64,000 nucleotides of DNA from Sipunculus nudus (GCA_026874595.1 CM049314.1:73612300-73676299); one strand, 5' to 3'. Counted from the stretch's first letter, positions 1-11,267 are shown. Program-made: numbers and translations. The notes: generated from the letters alone by a model not told the origin.

Positions 1-935
1 CTTGGCCTAGACAGTCAGTGACTCTTACTAAGTCTTGGCCTTGACAGTCAGTGACTTTGACTCAGTCTTGGCCTTGACAGACAGTGACTCTGACTCAGTC
101 TTGGCCTTGACAGTCAGTGACGCTGACTAGTCTTGGCCTTGACAGTCAGTGACTCTGACTCAGTCTTGGCCTTGACAGACTGTGACTCTGACTGTACTCA
201 GGCTTCGCCTAGATAGTCAGTGACTCTGACTCAGTCTTGGCCTTGACAGTCAGTGACTCTGACTCAGTCTTAGCCTTGACAGTCAGTGACTCTGACTTGG
301 TCTTGGCCTAGACAGTCAGTGACTCTGACTAAGTCTTGGCCTTGACAGTCAGTGACTCTGACTCAGTCTTGGCCTTGACAGACAGTGACTCTGACTCAGT
401 CTTGGCCTAGACAGACTGTGACTCTGACTGTGACTCAGTCTTGGCCTAGACAGTCAGTGACTCTGACTCAGTCTTGGCCTTAACAGTCAGTGACGCTGAC
501 TCAGTCTTGGCCTTGACAGTCAGTGACTCTGACTCAGTCTTAGCCTTGACAGTCAGTGACTCTGACTTGGTCTTGGCCTAGACAGTCAGTGACTCTGACT
601 AAGTCTTGGCCTTGACAGTCAGTGACTCTAACTGGGTCTTGGCCTTGACAGACAGTGACTCTGACTCAGTCTTGGCCTTGACAGTCAGTGACGCTGACTC
701 AGTCTTGGCCTTGAGGCTTGACAGAGAGTGACTCTGACTCAGTCTTGGCCTTGACAGTCAGTGACACTGACTCAGTCTTGGCCTTGACAGTCAGTGACTC
801 TGACTCAGTCTTAGCCTTGACAGTCAGTGACTCTGAGTCTTGGCCTAGACAGTCAGTGACTCTGACTAAGTCTTGGCCTTGACAGTCAGTGACTCTGATT
901 CTTGGCCTTGACAGACAGTGACTCTAACTCAGTTT
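1..935. repeat. 33-bp tandem satellite (left end outside window)
   Basis: About 28 head-to-tail copies of a 33-bp unit built from CTTGGCCTTGACAGTCAGTG followed by ACTCTGACTCAGT. Copies differ by single substitutions (CTTGG/CTAGA, GACTCT/GACGCT) and a few short copies. Because 33 is a multiple of three, frames stay in register: one plus frame reads LALTVSDSDSV and one minus frame reads TESESLTVKAK. The TTGACA to TAGACA variants put stops in both, so coding is unlikely. The array starts before base 1, so its full size is unknown. Confidence 0.95.
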
Positions 936-940
936 TGGTC

Positions 941-1870
941 TCAGATGGAAGCGACTCACACTATTACATTGGTCATTACACTTTGCTGACCAGTTTAGTT
1001 TGGAATTAAATAATTAGGTTACAGTAGCATGTTATTATTCATTGTAACTAAAGTAGCACATAGTTGCTGGATATAGGGTGGATTAGGCAATGAAAAAGAA
1101 GTGACCATGTGAAAAAGACATCATCATTATTGCCTTAATTCCCTAGGAGGGTTGCATTCATTCCTATTGGTGAGATTGTGCATGTGTATTTGTTCACAAA
1201 ATACCTCACACAATCATGAAATTTTCAGGGCATTTTTAGGAAGCTTATAAGTGAATATCTACAAGGCCATTGTGTTCCTGGGAAAAAAGATTTCTAGTTA
1301 CACATTGTATTCCTCCTTTGCCTTTAATCACAGCAAGAAACATTATTTCAGTCTTATGTTCAAACAAATATCATCTATTCTCTGCAAGCTTAAAATTTTG
1401 CATGAAGATGGAATATTTGTCTCAGTAAGGTATAAATCTTACAGTTTTGGTTAAATTTTGAATTTTTGATAGATATTGGATGCTGTTACTGCTGGTAACA
1501 TGACTGCTTTCATAAGTATGCAATTTGTCATCACAAATTTAAAATATAACTTTGGTTCAAACAATTTTGGGTAGCACCTTAAGCTGTTGGAACAAAAAAA
1601 TAAAAAAAAACTTTCCAAACACAACATGCACAGCCAATTGAAACCATTTATGAGAAACTAGACATTTTGTATGATTTTTTACATGTATTTAAAATCAACT
1701 GATTGAGTCATTGAAACTTCAAAAGTGTCTAGCTGGGACATTTTAAAAATCATTAGCACAATCATTTTAAAAACTTTCATAATTAAACAAATTTGTCTGA
1801 CTTGACTGCATTAATTTACAAATTGGAAATGATTTAGTCAGTGTTGCCTATACATTTTTTTAGACAAATT
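941..1870. other. AT-rich single-copy-like DNA, no gene seen
   Basis: The stretch right of the satellite has only short open frames of low complexity and no recognisable domain, repeat or RNA gene. Confidence 0.6.
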
Positions 1871-1914
1871 AAGTCACCCCCCCCCCCCCCCCAGGTGGGT
1901 CCATACAACTAACA

Positions 1915-1993
1915 GATGATTTATAATGTAAATACAATTATTACACCTTGTAATTAATACAAGGTGTTATAATTGTATTTATAACTAATCATC
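1915..1993. repeat. 79-bp near-perfect palindrome (hairpin)
   Basis: The left arm 1915-1953 reads AGATGATTTATAATG and on to TTACACCTTGTAA. The right arm 1954-1993 is its reverse complement with only a few mismatches and almost no loop. A C16 run lies about 20 bases to the left. The shape fits a very short MITE or a cruciform-forming palindrome. Confidence 0.85.
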
Positions 1994-2541
1994 TTTCAAA
2001 TATCTGATTCACTCACATTTTGAGTGAGTAACAAAGAATTTTATTTCTCCTTATTAATATAATTATCACTAAATTCATGATCCCCCCACAAATTTTTATA
2101 ATGAACAAAAAAACCCTCAGTGGACCTCTGTAATTAACAGAACTATTAAAATAAGAAGCAACTGGTGGAACAGACTGCATGCACTTATATCCATAACCGA
2201 TTATTATAAAAATTTGATATAACCGTGCACTTGTCATATATTGAGATCTACATTTTACAGCCATAAATCACACGTTCAATAAAAAAAATCAATACACCTT
2301 GGCAACCTGAAATGCCAATTTTCAGGAATTTAACATAAAATCTAAATATTGAGCTGCAATAGTGCTGAAATACTGATCTAACCTCACAACGTCATCAAGG
2401 TAGACAACACACTGCGTGTCTGGCTGTCTGTCTGTCTGTCGCAGCAGTCGACAATGATTACAAATTCACGTGCGATGTCAACATGTTTACGTTATGCTGT
2501 TAGTATGACGTAAATCGGGTTTCGACCTCTCACCGTCAGAC

Positions 2542-2706
2542 ATGACCTACATTCACTACAGCTCGGGCACTTTCGTAGCAAGACAATGTAAATATAACGG
2601 AATGACTGACGATCCATATGAATACAAGATTTGCCCGAATCTCTTCAACAGGTTCGGCTTGAAATGCAAATGTAAGCAAAGTAAGCCCTCAGAAAAGCTC
2701 ACATAA
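2542..2706 (+). CDS. Candidate small cysteine-bearing protein or last exon (54 codons)
   Basis: A 54-codon frame runs from ATG 2542 to TAA 2704-2706 in a patch that is clearly less AT-rich than its surroundings. The product starts MTYIHYSSGTFVARQC, has four cysteines (residues 16, 31, 43 and 45, the last two as CKCK) and uses a mixed, coding-like codon set. The frame is open back to 2509. A pyrimidine-rich (CTGT)n tract followed by CAG at about 2440 could be an acceptor for a larger exon in another frame. An AATAAA lies 48 bases after the stop. No family is recognised and no signal peptide is visible. It could be a real terminal exon, a short peptide gene, or chance. Confidence 0.3.
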   Translation: MTYIHYSSGTFVARQCKYNGMTDDPYEYKICPNLFNRFGLKCKCKQSKPSEKLT

Positions 2707-2753
2707 AACATGTATTTGATACTTGTTCTGCACATGGGGACTTAATATACTGC

Positions 2754-2759
2754 AATAAA
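2754..2759 (+). terminator. Candidate poly(A) signal AATAAA
   Basis: A canonical hexamer sits 48 bases after the stop of the 54-codon frame. It is weak evidence alone because AT-rich DNA contains many such hexamers; this one abuts an ATT microsatellite. Confidence 0.2.
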
Positions 2760-2917
2760 ATATTATTATTATTATTATTAAATAAATTGTATTATCATTA
2801 TTAATCAGAATTTATTATAATTATTATTAATATTATAAAATAAAATGTATTATTTTTATTATTATATTTATTAATTATTAAAAATGTTGTACATGCTGAC
2901 TTAAGATACTGCAATAA

Positions 2918-2976
<59 letters not shown>

Positions 2977-3037
2977 ATAAAATGTATTTTATTAATAAGA
3001 AAATTAAAATTTAATATTATTATTGTTATTAAATAAA

Positions 3038-3092
<55 letters not shown>
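2757..3092. repeat. (ATT)n / (TTA)n microsatellite cluster
   Basis: Long ATT runs at about 2757-2782, 2918-2976 and 3040-3092 are separated by diverged AT-rich copies of the same flank, which suggests expansion followed by local duplication. Confidence 0.9.
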
Positions 3093-3094
<2 letters not shown>

Positions 3095-3178
3095 AACTGA
3101 ATATGTTCCGTCTTTAAGGTTTTTTAATTGTTAAAATAATTATTTATAATAAATTGTTATAATAATAATATATATTTG

Positions 3179-3183
<5 letters not shown>

Positions 3184-3244
<61 letters not shown>

Positions 3245-3296
3245 TATACAATATATATGTATCAAATATAATATATCATATATATATATATATATA
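3184..3296. repeat. (AT)n microsatellite
   Basis: About 30 AT dinucleotides run from 3184 to 3242, with a second shorter run at 3277-3296. Confidence 0.95.
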
Positions 3297-3299
3297 ATT

Positions 3300-4050
3300 T
3301 TTATATAATGGAGGAATATGTTACTATTTTAGGATAGTTATAAATGAAAGCTTTATATACTAGTGTATGCGTGGTTCCTTGCCTCACAGGGCAAAGTGAG
3401 AGTGCACAAGTTTAACAATAAACATGCATTGTGTACATGCATATACTGAACTCGATACCCCCCCCCCCCATACACACACTGTTAAATGAAAAAAAATGTC
3501 AGGACCCGGTATCGGTCAGCCCATTCAGGTACAGTACTTATAACAATTCACTTCTTGCGATACCTATGGTCTGTTTAAAGTGTATTGGTAAGATTATAGA
3601 CTATATTTTATGTCATGTTATTACAGATATTTCGTATATTTCCGATAATAAAACTTCTGTTATCATATTACCCTTTATTTCCTTGAATTTTCCAGTGGCT
3701 TTGATCACTTGTTTCACACATGTTTCACTCTGAAGTTTGATCGTGTATATATGAATAAATGCACCGCCAGATTTAAAGTGCTACGCTGACGCCTGAAGCA
3801 TGTGTAAAAAAGTGGACTATAAAGGGAAATATATACCTGCTTTAATCGCGAAATGAAAAAAAATAATAATAATGACAATATGTATACGTAAATTGAGTAT
3901 CGATTTCATAAATAACCATGGTTGTTTTAATATTAATAATATAGAGTAATATGCAATTATTATCGCTAACACGCGCCAGCTAGTCACGGAAGCCCCGACA
4001 TGCGTAAGTCAGTTATCAATCGATCATTTGGCCGTCAGCGATGTATATCA
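3300..4050. other. AT-rich DNA, no gene seen
   Basis: Open frames here are short and low in complexity. A C9 run lies at about 3460. No repeat family or RNA was recognised. Confidence 0.5.
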
Positions 4051-4057
4051 GTGTCCT

Positions 4058-4640
4058 GGACTCAGACTTGTACTCGAACTCGGAAGAAAGGACTCGATAA
4101 ATTAGACCGAGTCCGTCTCGAGTCTAATAGTAAAAAACCCTGTCACATATTTTAAAGGGTTATGCACTATATGTACATATTTACTTAAACAAACTACTAA
4201 CGAAATATTACAAAATAACAAGACTATATATACAAGAAGCTATGCTCAGCATCGGGAGCAATAAATGTAATTAATCATTATACTAAAAAATGTGTGAACT
4301 TGCTTAAAATATACATGATGATCTGAAATTTCCATTTTAAATCACCTTTTTTGTATATTTGTATTGGGCTTGGACTCGGGTTCCAAATGACACGGACTCG
4401 AAGAAGGCGGACTTTAACTCAAACCTGAAGGACTCGGACTTGGACTCGTGTAGCCTGGACTCGGACTTGTACCTTGACTCGTGTAACCAGGACTTGGATA
4501 CTTACTTGGACTCGTGTAGCCTGCCATGGATTCGGACTTGTACCTGGACTCGTGTAACCAGGACTTGGACACTTACTTGGACTCGTGTAGCCTGCCATGG
4601 ATTCGGACTTGTACCTGGACTCGAATGGTGTGGACTCGAA
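4058..4640. repeat. Degenerate GACTCG-rich minisatellite, 33-bp period
   Basis: At 4365-4640 a unit starting GACTCGTGTA repeats with periods of 33, 33, 38, 33 and 38 bases; the 38-bp units carry a CCATG insertion. A degenerate block of the same GACTCG words lies at 4058-4128, separated by about 230 unrelated bases. The same unit recurs at 29135-29235. The open frames on both strands here are by-products of the repeat. Confidence 0.85.
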
Positions 4641-4669
4641 TTTATCCATGATGGCCATCACGTTTGAAC

Positions 4670-5070
4670 TTGTATGTCTTAAAAGACAAAATCACAAATA
4701 TAAAGTATAGTTAAAGCTTTATATATAGCTACGGTTATATTTTAAGTATTTTGTTTTGTCCATATCTGTATGCAGCCATTGTTTTCCTCGATATGGCAAT
4801 GCAGCATGCAAAGTATATCACAAACGTATCGACGTTGCGTATCGAAAATTATCGATATATCAGTGTATCGATTCAGCCCTACTTTAAATGTATAATATTT
4901 GACATTGTTGTTATAGATCAATTTGGTTTCATTCTTATTTTTGATATTATAATATTTAAAAAAAAATGATTGCCTAGTTTGTCCGAAGAAAGAAATAGAA
5001 AGACAGAAAGAGAAACGCGTGGAATTGGATGGTTATAAATAAATGCGCTGGTCATCTGTCAGACATCAGA
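4670..5070. other. AT-rich DNA, no gene seen
   Basis: Nothing recognisable beyond short open frames. Confidence 0.5.
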
Positions 5071-5626
5071 CAACAAGTAGGTTTTAGTTTACTCTATTTA
5101 CCGCCAGCAATTGTGAAATGATGGCGCAATACGACAGGTAATCTGTGCTGACATCTAGCGAGGAATTCTAGAAACACTATCTCGGAGATCTTTTATAAGA
5201 TAACTTTTGACTTTTCTGGTGCCATAATCTCTCCAATAAAATATTTTCCATTTTATACATTCTAAAGTGTTAAACAATTCTGGGATTTTAATGAATTCCG
5301 AAAAATATTACAAATCAATCATGTCGAACTCGTTGTTAAATTCGCTATCACCCATGGAATTAGTGCTGATTAAAAAGTTAACCATTTATGAACATTATTT
5401 TAAAATCTATTACCATGTCAATAAGATTTTGATAAATATTGGAAAAATTTAAAGATTGCGTACAGATCATGAAAAATTAAACAGATAGACAGACGGAGAT
5501 TAAGAATGATCGAGTTAGCGCATGTCAATTATAATTGAATAAATACATTAATGTCGCAAAACGCTAAAGTGTCAAAATGTACATATACAATATAGAAAAC
5601 TTAATGATTGCATACGTATTAGAACA

Positions 5627-5628
<2 letters not shown>

Positions 5629-5673
<45 letters not shown>

Positions 5674-5688
5674 AAGAGAGAGAGAGAT
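5629..5688. repeat. (GA)n microsatellite
   Basis: About 28 GA dinucleotides with a short GAAA interruption, at the same place in the unit as the tract at 6527-6574. Confidence 0.95.
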
Positions 5689-5768
5689 GTCAAATAACAC
5701 TTAAATATATTTCTACTCATATTACTTTGTAATAACTCGTTAAAAGAAAGAAAAATTGATTTAAAAAG

Positions 5769-5890
5769 GTGAGTGTCGAGTTAGCACAGCGGCACCCCCG
5801 GGGCAGGAACGAGTCCCCGTTTCCCGGGCGTGGTGATCATATGCTTCAGTCTCACATGACGGAGTTATCCACTGAGCCACGGCTCACCCG
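5769..5890. repeat. tRNA-like palindromic element, copy 1
   Basis: The element starts GGTGAGTGTCGAGTTAGCAC and ends CCACTGAGCCACGGCTCACC, so its ends form an imperfect inverted repeat. The minus-strand end contains TGGCTCAGTGG, a good match to a tRNA A box; the plus-strand end contains TTAGCACAGCGG, a weaker A-box match. The interior is GC-rich unlike its surroundings. I read it as a tRNA-derived element rather than a functional tRNA, since no full cloverleaf or clean B box is visible. Confidence 0.5.
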
Positions 5891-6522
5891 GAAAACCAAG
5901 TAGGTTTTAGTTTACTCTATTTACCACCAGCGATTGTGAAATGATGGCGCAATACGACAGGTAATATGTGCTGACATCTAGCGAGGAATTCTACAAACAC
6001 TATTTCGTAGATCATTTATCAGACAACTTTGACTTTTCTGGTGCCATGATCTCTCAAATAGAATATTTTACATTTTATACATTCTTAAGTGTTAAACAAT
6101 TCATTTGTTGCAGATATGGTATGAAATTTAACTCAGACAAAACTAAAATCATGGTTTTAAGGAGAGGAGGTATTACTAAGAAAACAAGAAAATGGTATTT
6201 TAAATAACAATTCAGGGATTTTTATTGAATTCTGAGAAATACAAATCGATCATGTAAAACCCGTAATTACATACGCTATCACCCATTGAATAAGTACTGC
6301 TTAAAAAAGTTAACTATTAATGTTATTTTATGAACGTTAATATAATATCTAATACCATGTTAAAATAATTTAGATCAACATTAGAAAAATTATAGATCGC
6401 GTTCAGATCATGAAATATAAAAAAAAGATAGCAAGAAGGAGATTAAGAACGAGCGAGCTAGCGCATGTCAATTATAATTGAATACAATATGGAAAACTTA
6501 ATGATTACATACGTATTCAAAC

Positions 6523-6526
<4 letters not shown>

Positions 6527-6574
<48 letters not shown>
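6527..6574. repeat. (GA)n microsatellite
   Basis: About 24 GA dinucleotides, orthologous in position to the tract at 5629-5688. Confidence 0.95.
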
Positions 6575-6689
6575 CATGTCAAATAAAACTTAAATACATT
6601 TTTACTCATATAATTTTGTTTATTAAAATTTTTATTCATTGAGCTAAGCACGTCACTTTAAATTAAAGGGACAAGCATGGAACGAAAAA

Positions 6690-6820
6690 GGTGAGTGTCG
6701 AGTTAGCACAGCGGCACCCCCGTGGACAAGAACGAGTCCTCGATCCCCGGGGGTGGTGATCATATGCTTCAGTCTCACATGACGGAGTTAACCAATCCAC
6801 TGAGCCACGGCTCACCCGCT
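6690..6820. repeat. tRNA-like palindromic element, copy 2
   Basis: Close relative of 5769-5890 with the same ends and a few substitutions and indels in the middle (GGGGCAGG versus TGGACAAG). Its conserved place in the unit shows it was present before the triplication. Confidence 0.5.
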
Positions 6821-6826
6821 ATAACC

Positions 6827-7100
6827 AAGTAGGTTTTAGTTTAATCTATTTACCACCAGCGATTGTGAAATAATGGCGCAATACGACAGGTAATCTGTGC
6901 TGACATCTAGCGAGGAATTCTACAAACACCATCTCGGTGATCTTTTATCAGACAACGTAGAATATTCTGGTGACACAATCTCTCCAATAAAATATCCTAC
7001 ATTTTATACAAGTGTTAAAAAAATCAGGGATTTTTTTTATTGAATTCTGAAAAATACAAATCGATCATGTAGAACCCGTTGTTAAATAGTAATAAATACG
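6827..7100. repeat. Triplicated unit, truncated copy 3
   Basis: Starts with the same AAGTAGGTTTTAGTTTA and keeps the TGACATCTAGCGAGGAATTC segment. Homology fades at about 7100, before any GA tract. Confidence 0.85.
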
Positions 7101-7109
7101 CCATCACCC

Positions 7110-7895
7110 ATGGTCCGTCCGTCCGTACTGCCCCATGCATTCTTTACCACATATCTCTTAGACCCTTGGTGCTTTCTTACTAAATTTTACAGACTTACTC
7201 AGCACATGACTGACATATGATTATCACCTGGAGGTGGCGCCACCTATGTTCAACGACTTTCTGCGTTCAAAAATGGTCTTTTGCACTTCCCTTCAAGTCT
7301 ATAAATTAAAACACTTTAGCCTTCAAATCATATACAAGGATTCCCTGGAACTAGGGGAATTCAATGAATACTATATTTAATAGCATTAATGGTCCCCTAC
7401 TGTAGGAGGGAGGACTACTAGTATGGTCCACGTCTGTCCGTCTGTTCCACTCCTTCTTTTACTTGATAGCTCTATAACCCCCGCCGATTTTCTTACCCAA
7501 TTTTTACACATGTTAGTCACATGACGAGCATGCCATGGTATCCTGCAGGTGGTGCCACTTGTGTTTGACCTACTTTTTCTGGCCACAGTTGTTTTCCCTT
7601 AAATTGGGATGATTCAGTAAATATGAAAGCTGAAGCCTCAAAATCATATACACACATTCCTTAGAACACGGGGGATTAAATGAATACTGTAAGAAATAGG
7701 TTTGATTTTCAAAAGATGGTTTAACTTGTCTTTGAATTTTGATGATCGGCAAATTCTGTATTTTTATAATTCCATTTTTTTGTTTTGTTTTGTTTGCAAA
7801 AGATTATTACCATGTTGGGCGGACACAGTTATCATGTGACTGCTGTTTGATATTTCACCAGCAGATGGCACCACCTGTGGTCGTGTCATCTCCTC
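7110..7895. repeat. Three diverged tandem copies of a CGTCCGTC-associated repeat
   Basis: Copies at about 7117-7260, 7425-7600 and 7800-7890 share, in order, a GTCCGTC-type start, a CACATGAC or CATGTGAC word, a tract close to CAGGTGGTGCCACCTGTG, and a TTGCAAAAG-like tail. They are too diverged for exact boundaries. A C19 run follows at 7904-7922. Open frames here are short and not conserved between copies. Confidence 0.55.
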
Positions 7896-7929
7896 ACATC
7901 CCCCCTCCCCCCCCCCCCCCCCTTTGAGC

Positions 7930-8990
7930 TGTAACATCTCATATTTTACCCTTTTTTAATTAATTTTTATTTTAAGGTATTTTTTATTCCAGAGCATTTG
8001 AAGTCATCGATAGTTTGTAACTTTCTAATTCATAAGTTTAGCGTATTTATTAAGAGCTCTGTGATTAAGTGATTAAGATAGTGTTACAGGTGCCCCTTTT
8101 ATTGTGTGGAGCGGTCTTACAGATGATTGTTTTTTTGTGCACACGGATGTTCCTTGTGTTGTTGGCATTTGGTTTGTGTGCCACGCGTAGCTCGTGTTGT
8201 AGCGGCCTCGCCTGGCCGGATGTTGCAGGCTCGGTTTAATCCGCATTGGTTGAACTCTAGATACACAGCGTTCTTTGTACTAGTATGTTCTTTGAACGTG
8301 TGTACTGTGTTAGATTCTTTAGATTTTTCGAGAAATGGAAGGTTCTCGGCTGAAGGTGAGAAGTTATAAATAGGGGGCTGTGTTTTAAGAGCCGAGGGAG
8401 AGGTGAGAGAATATTCCAGCGGACACAGAAGCCTGTATGTCAGTTTGTGGGACCTATTCCGATAAGTGCGGCAATTATAGATTTTTTCAGATTTTCTTCT
8501 TTATTTGTGACGAATCTTATTTGGTCTTCAGTTTACTTTTTGGATTGTTACAAGTGCTTTACATTGGACTGTTATTCTCCGAGAGAATTTGTGTGAACTA
8601 TTCGTCAGGTTTATACATTTTAAAGGACTTGTCGCTGTGATAGTGGTGGTAACCAGGTACTGTGTACTTTGTTTATTTTATTGTGTGATTATATTGATTT
8701 GCTGTTATACTGTTGTTGTACTGTGTAACTGTATTGATTTAGTGTACTGTAATGTTAGGGTTGTTTTAAGAATAAATTATGGTTATTTGTTAACAAAAAA
8801 CCACTGACTTCTTTATTCTTTCCCTAGACATTTCACGCTGCATAGTGTTACAGAATCTGATTTTTTTTCTCCATTACAAAATTTATGTTCATCACGCATA
8901 CGTGATCTGTTGATATTAGGTTCCGTAACAATAGCATTCAATGTTTCTCTACTGAGGGAGGGAGTCTTTCTATTAATACACTCTGCTGGG
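7930..8990. other. No gene recognised
   Basis: Moderately T-rich sequence. Frames at 8127-8369 and 8437-8807 are open but rich in C, F, V and Y, as expected from T-rich DNA, and show no domain. A patch at about 8185-8245 has a weak tRNA-like look (TTGTAGCGGCCTCGCC, then GGCTCGGTTTAATCC) and may be an old SINE head. Confidence 0.45.
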
Positions 8991-9440
8991 TCATAAACCT
9001 CCCCCCTCCCCCTAAAAAACCACTCATTCCCCTGTGAGTGAGACACGGCCTTCCTGTCAGTCTCAAGAGCCCAGCTTGTGTTTGATGAATCCCCAGCCCC
9101 TAAAGTTTGGTTACATTTTTCAAAGACATTTAAGAGAAAAGTACCCGAGGAACAGAAAATCCTCAGATTTTTCGTAAAAGGTGGCTCAAAATGTCCTCTT
9201 TACTTTGCATATTTAATTATTTTCTTAATATGGCAGAGGGAGATCCCTTCCCAAACCGTCCCCCGTGTACCTGTAATTAACTTGAAAACCCCCTTCCGCC
9301 GCCCCCCCCCCCCCCAAAAAATATGGCTATAGATTTATGCTTATTCATAGATGAAATAAAAAATAATTTCATGGATTGAAAATATATTTCGTAGTAGTAA
9401 TTATATATAAAAATATATATATAAATATATATATATATCC
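8990..9440. repeat. Dispersed repeat, copy 1, next to a SINE-body fragment
   Basis: 9030-9080 carries the GTGAGACACGGCCTTCC-type tract found in the SINE copies elsewhere in the window. 9090-9440 aligns with 58690-59000 and more weakly with 21560-21690. Shared landmarks are AAAGTTTG, CAAAGACAT, AATCCTCA, GGTGGCTCAAAATGTCC and CCGTGTACCTG. A C15 run interrupts it at about 9301. Confidence 0.7.
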
Positions 9441-9449
9441 ATTCGTATC

Positions 9450-9950
9450 TGACTATATATTTGACCTTTATTATCTGAGAGAAAAGGGGAAAATATTGGA
9501 AATATTAGTAACATGGGATTTGTAATTATGTCACACCCCTAAAAAAATGGACGATCAGGTTTTTTTAAATGGTAGACCAAACCAGTTGAAACTCATACAT
9601 ACACTACAAAAGATGAAAAAGTCATGAGTAAACAAAACATATACATATATTAAAAAGATACATTAACATTTCTCTGGAGTGGCGTTCCACACATATAAAT
9701 ATCGATGAACACATGCGTCCACATAAGAAAACAAAATCACTAAGTCTTTTATGTACACTGCACAGGAAAGTTCTCTTCGTGTAAACGTGACATTGGAATG
9801 TCAAGCTGCTCACTGAGTCCGCTAGCATTTGTGTATATACACAGGGATTCCTCAACTCTACACGCCGTCAATTAAAAGTTCCTTTCTTGATTGCGCGTTC
9901 GCTTCTCGAGGCAAAGTCCACAAAGCATTGACTGATAGGCGCACAGCCTT
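9450..9950. other. No gene recognised
   Basis: AT-rich DNA with a run of short TATA repeats at the left. No convincing coding frame or repeat. Confidence 0.5.
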
Positions 9951-9958
9951 TTCTATAT

Positions 9959-10205
9959 TTAATTAGAATCAATGTCTTTCAAAGCTGATGTATCCTGGAT
10001 ACATGCCTGAATAAGCCTCCACAAAACGATATTCAGTACCTCTTTCATTTCGTGTATAAATAATGTCCTTGCTTCTTCCTGGTAGCGCTCATGGAAGATA
10101 AAGATCGCTAAATTACCGGTCCTTCGGTAGTATCCGCTCTGAAGTCCGTTTAAGAGGTATCAGGGTGGCCCTCTTCAAATACTGACGATTTACACTTACA
10201 GACAT
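9959..10205 (-). CDS. Candidate small two-exon gene, unknown product
   Basis: On the minus strand the frame 10159 to 9959 is open for 66 codons and ends in TAA. The product reads like protein, not translated AT-rich DNA: it includes YYRRTGNLAIFIFHERYQ, then EEARTLFIHEMKEVLN and a tail ending in KDIDSN. It has no ATG at its start. A possible donor (GTAAGT, beginning at 10199) and acceptor (CTTCAG, ending at 10139) would define a 61-bp intron and join it in frame to ATG TCT at 10205-10200, giving a 61-residue protein. The ATG has a G at -3. Sixty-one bases is short for an intron, and an overlapping frame (about 10330-10150) is also open, so the model is tentative. No family was recognised. Confidence 0.28.
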
Positions 10206-10209
10206 CGCC

Positions 10210-11260
10210 TCTCAGCTGTGCAGACTCTGATAAACGCAAACCTGCTCCTTGACAGCAGACAATCGTCAGACTACCCCTTACAGGCGCGGTGATCAGGCAA
10301 TTGTAGCGCTTCCTTCTCAAACCAGCTTATACGTGCTTGCTGTCGTCACAAGTCCTTACCGTCTTATGGCCAATCTTATCACACCATTACGCCGACAGTC
10401 ATTTATTACATAAATATTTAAATGGACACGCCTCCAGAGAACAAACCCTGAGAAAAAAACAAATAAGCAGGTGTTTGGCCTTTGAAGTCTACAGTAAACA
10501 ACGTTTCTATGGTTACCGTCTAGACAGGAGACGGTTCCCACAGATTAAACTGTACTGCAATTAACATCATATGAGGCAACTGTGTTCTCTAACCTAAGTA
10601 CTGACGCTAACATCTAAACATGCTACTCCATATTAATGTACAATAAATTATAAAATTATATTATATTTTAATCATAAGGTTTCCTTCCAGAGTATTCAAA
10701 TTCCCAGGTGTTACTGAATCTTTTGTTATGTATATGTATTATGTATTATGTATTATTATGTATTGTTTTGCATTATGTGTAAGTTAATAAATAAAAAAAA
10801 AGGTTTCCAAATATACCCACAATGCCATGTCTGCATTTTATTTGTCAGATATCTGTTTAAACGAAGCAATACGCTATCTAAACCATAATATACCGGTGTC
10901 ATTAGCCTGCGTATAGATCATATATTTTATTTACCTCTCGCAGGAAATTCCTCTGAATTAGTTCAGCTTGTGTTAACGACTCCTTGAAAGCGAATCCAAT
11001 ACTTTCTAATTTATTTAGAAGTTGATTCTGATAAAGGCATTGTTCTATTAACATTATACACTGATCTATTTATATTTCATATTATAACACTGGTTGGTTA
11101 CGTTTACTTTTGTGCTATAGAAATTAGGAGCAAGCAATTGTATGTCTAGTGTATGCGAATGACTTATTTTGTTCCAAGTTAGGAAGTGACTAATAGGTCC
11201 ATAGGACCGGGTGCACTGATATGTATAATTATATATGTATCTGAATGTACTTGTCACTCT
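10210..11260. other. No gene recognised
   Basis: GC falls from the candidate gene rightwards. Short TATGTATTA repeats occur at about 10730-10770. No supported gene. Confidence 0.5.
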
Positions 11261-11267
11261 AATAAAG

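Larger units (their letters stand above)
5075..5897. repeat. Triplicated unit, copy 1 (823 bp)
   Basis: Begins AAGTAGGTTTTAGTTTA. Contains a conserved segment with TGACATCTAGCGAGGAATTC, AT-rich sequence, a GA microsatellite (5629-5688) and a tRNA-like palindromic insert (5769-5890). Copy 2 follows directly in the same orientation. Confidence 0.9.
5898..6826. repeat. Triplicated unit, copy 2 (929 bp)
   Basis: Direct tandem copy of 5075-5897 with the same landmarks in the same order. It is about 100 bp longer, the extra bases lying mostly between the GA tract and the tRNA-like insert. Confidence 0.9.

Noticed and set aside
4359-4667. 102-codon frame rich in LDSC and TWTRV repeats, and its minus partner
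   Set aside because: Both come from the 33-bp minisatellite.
7739-7927. Frame ending in a polyproline tail
   Set aside because: The tail is the C19 run; the frame is not shared with the related repeat copies.
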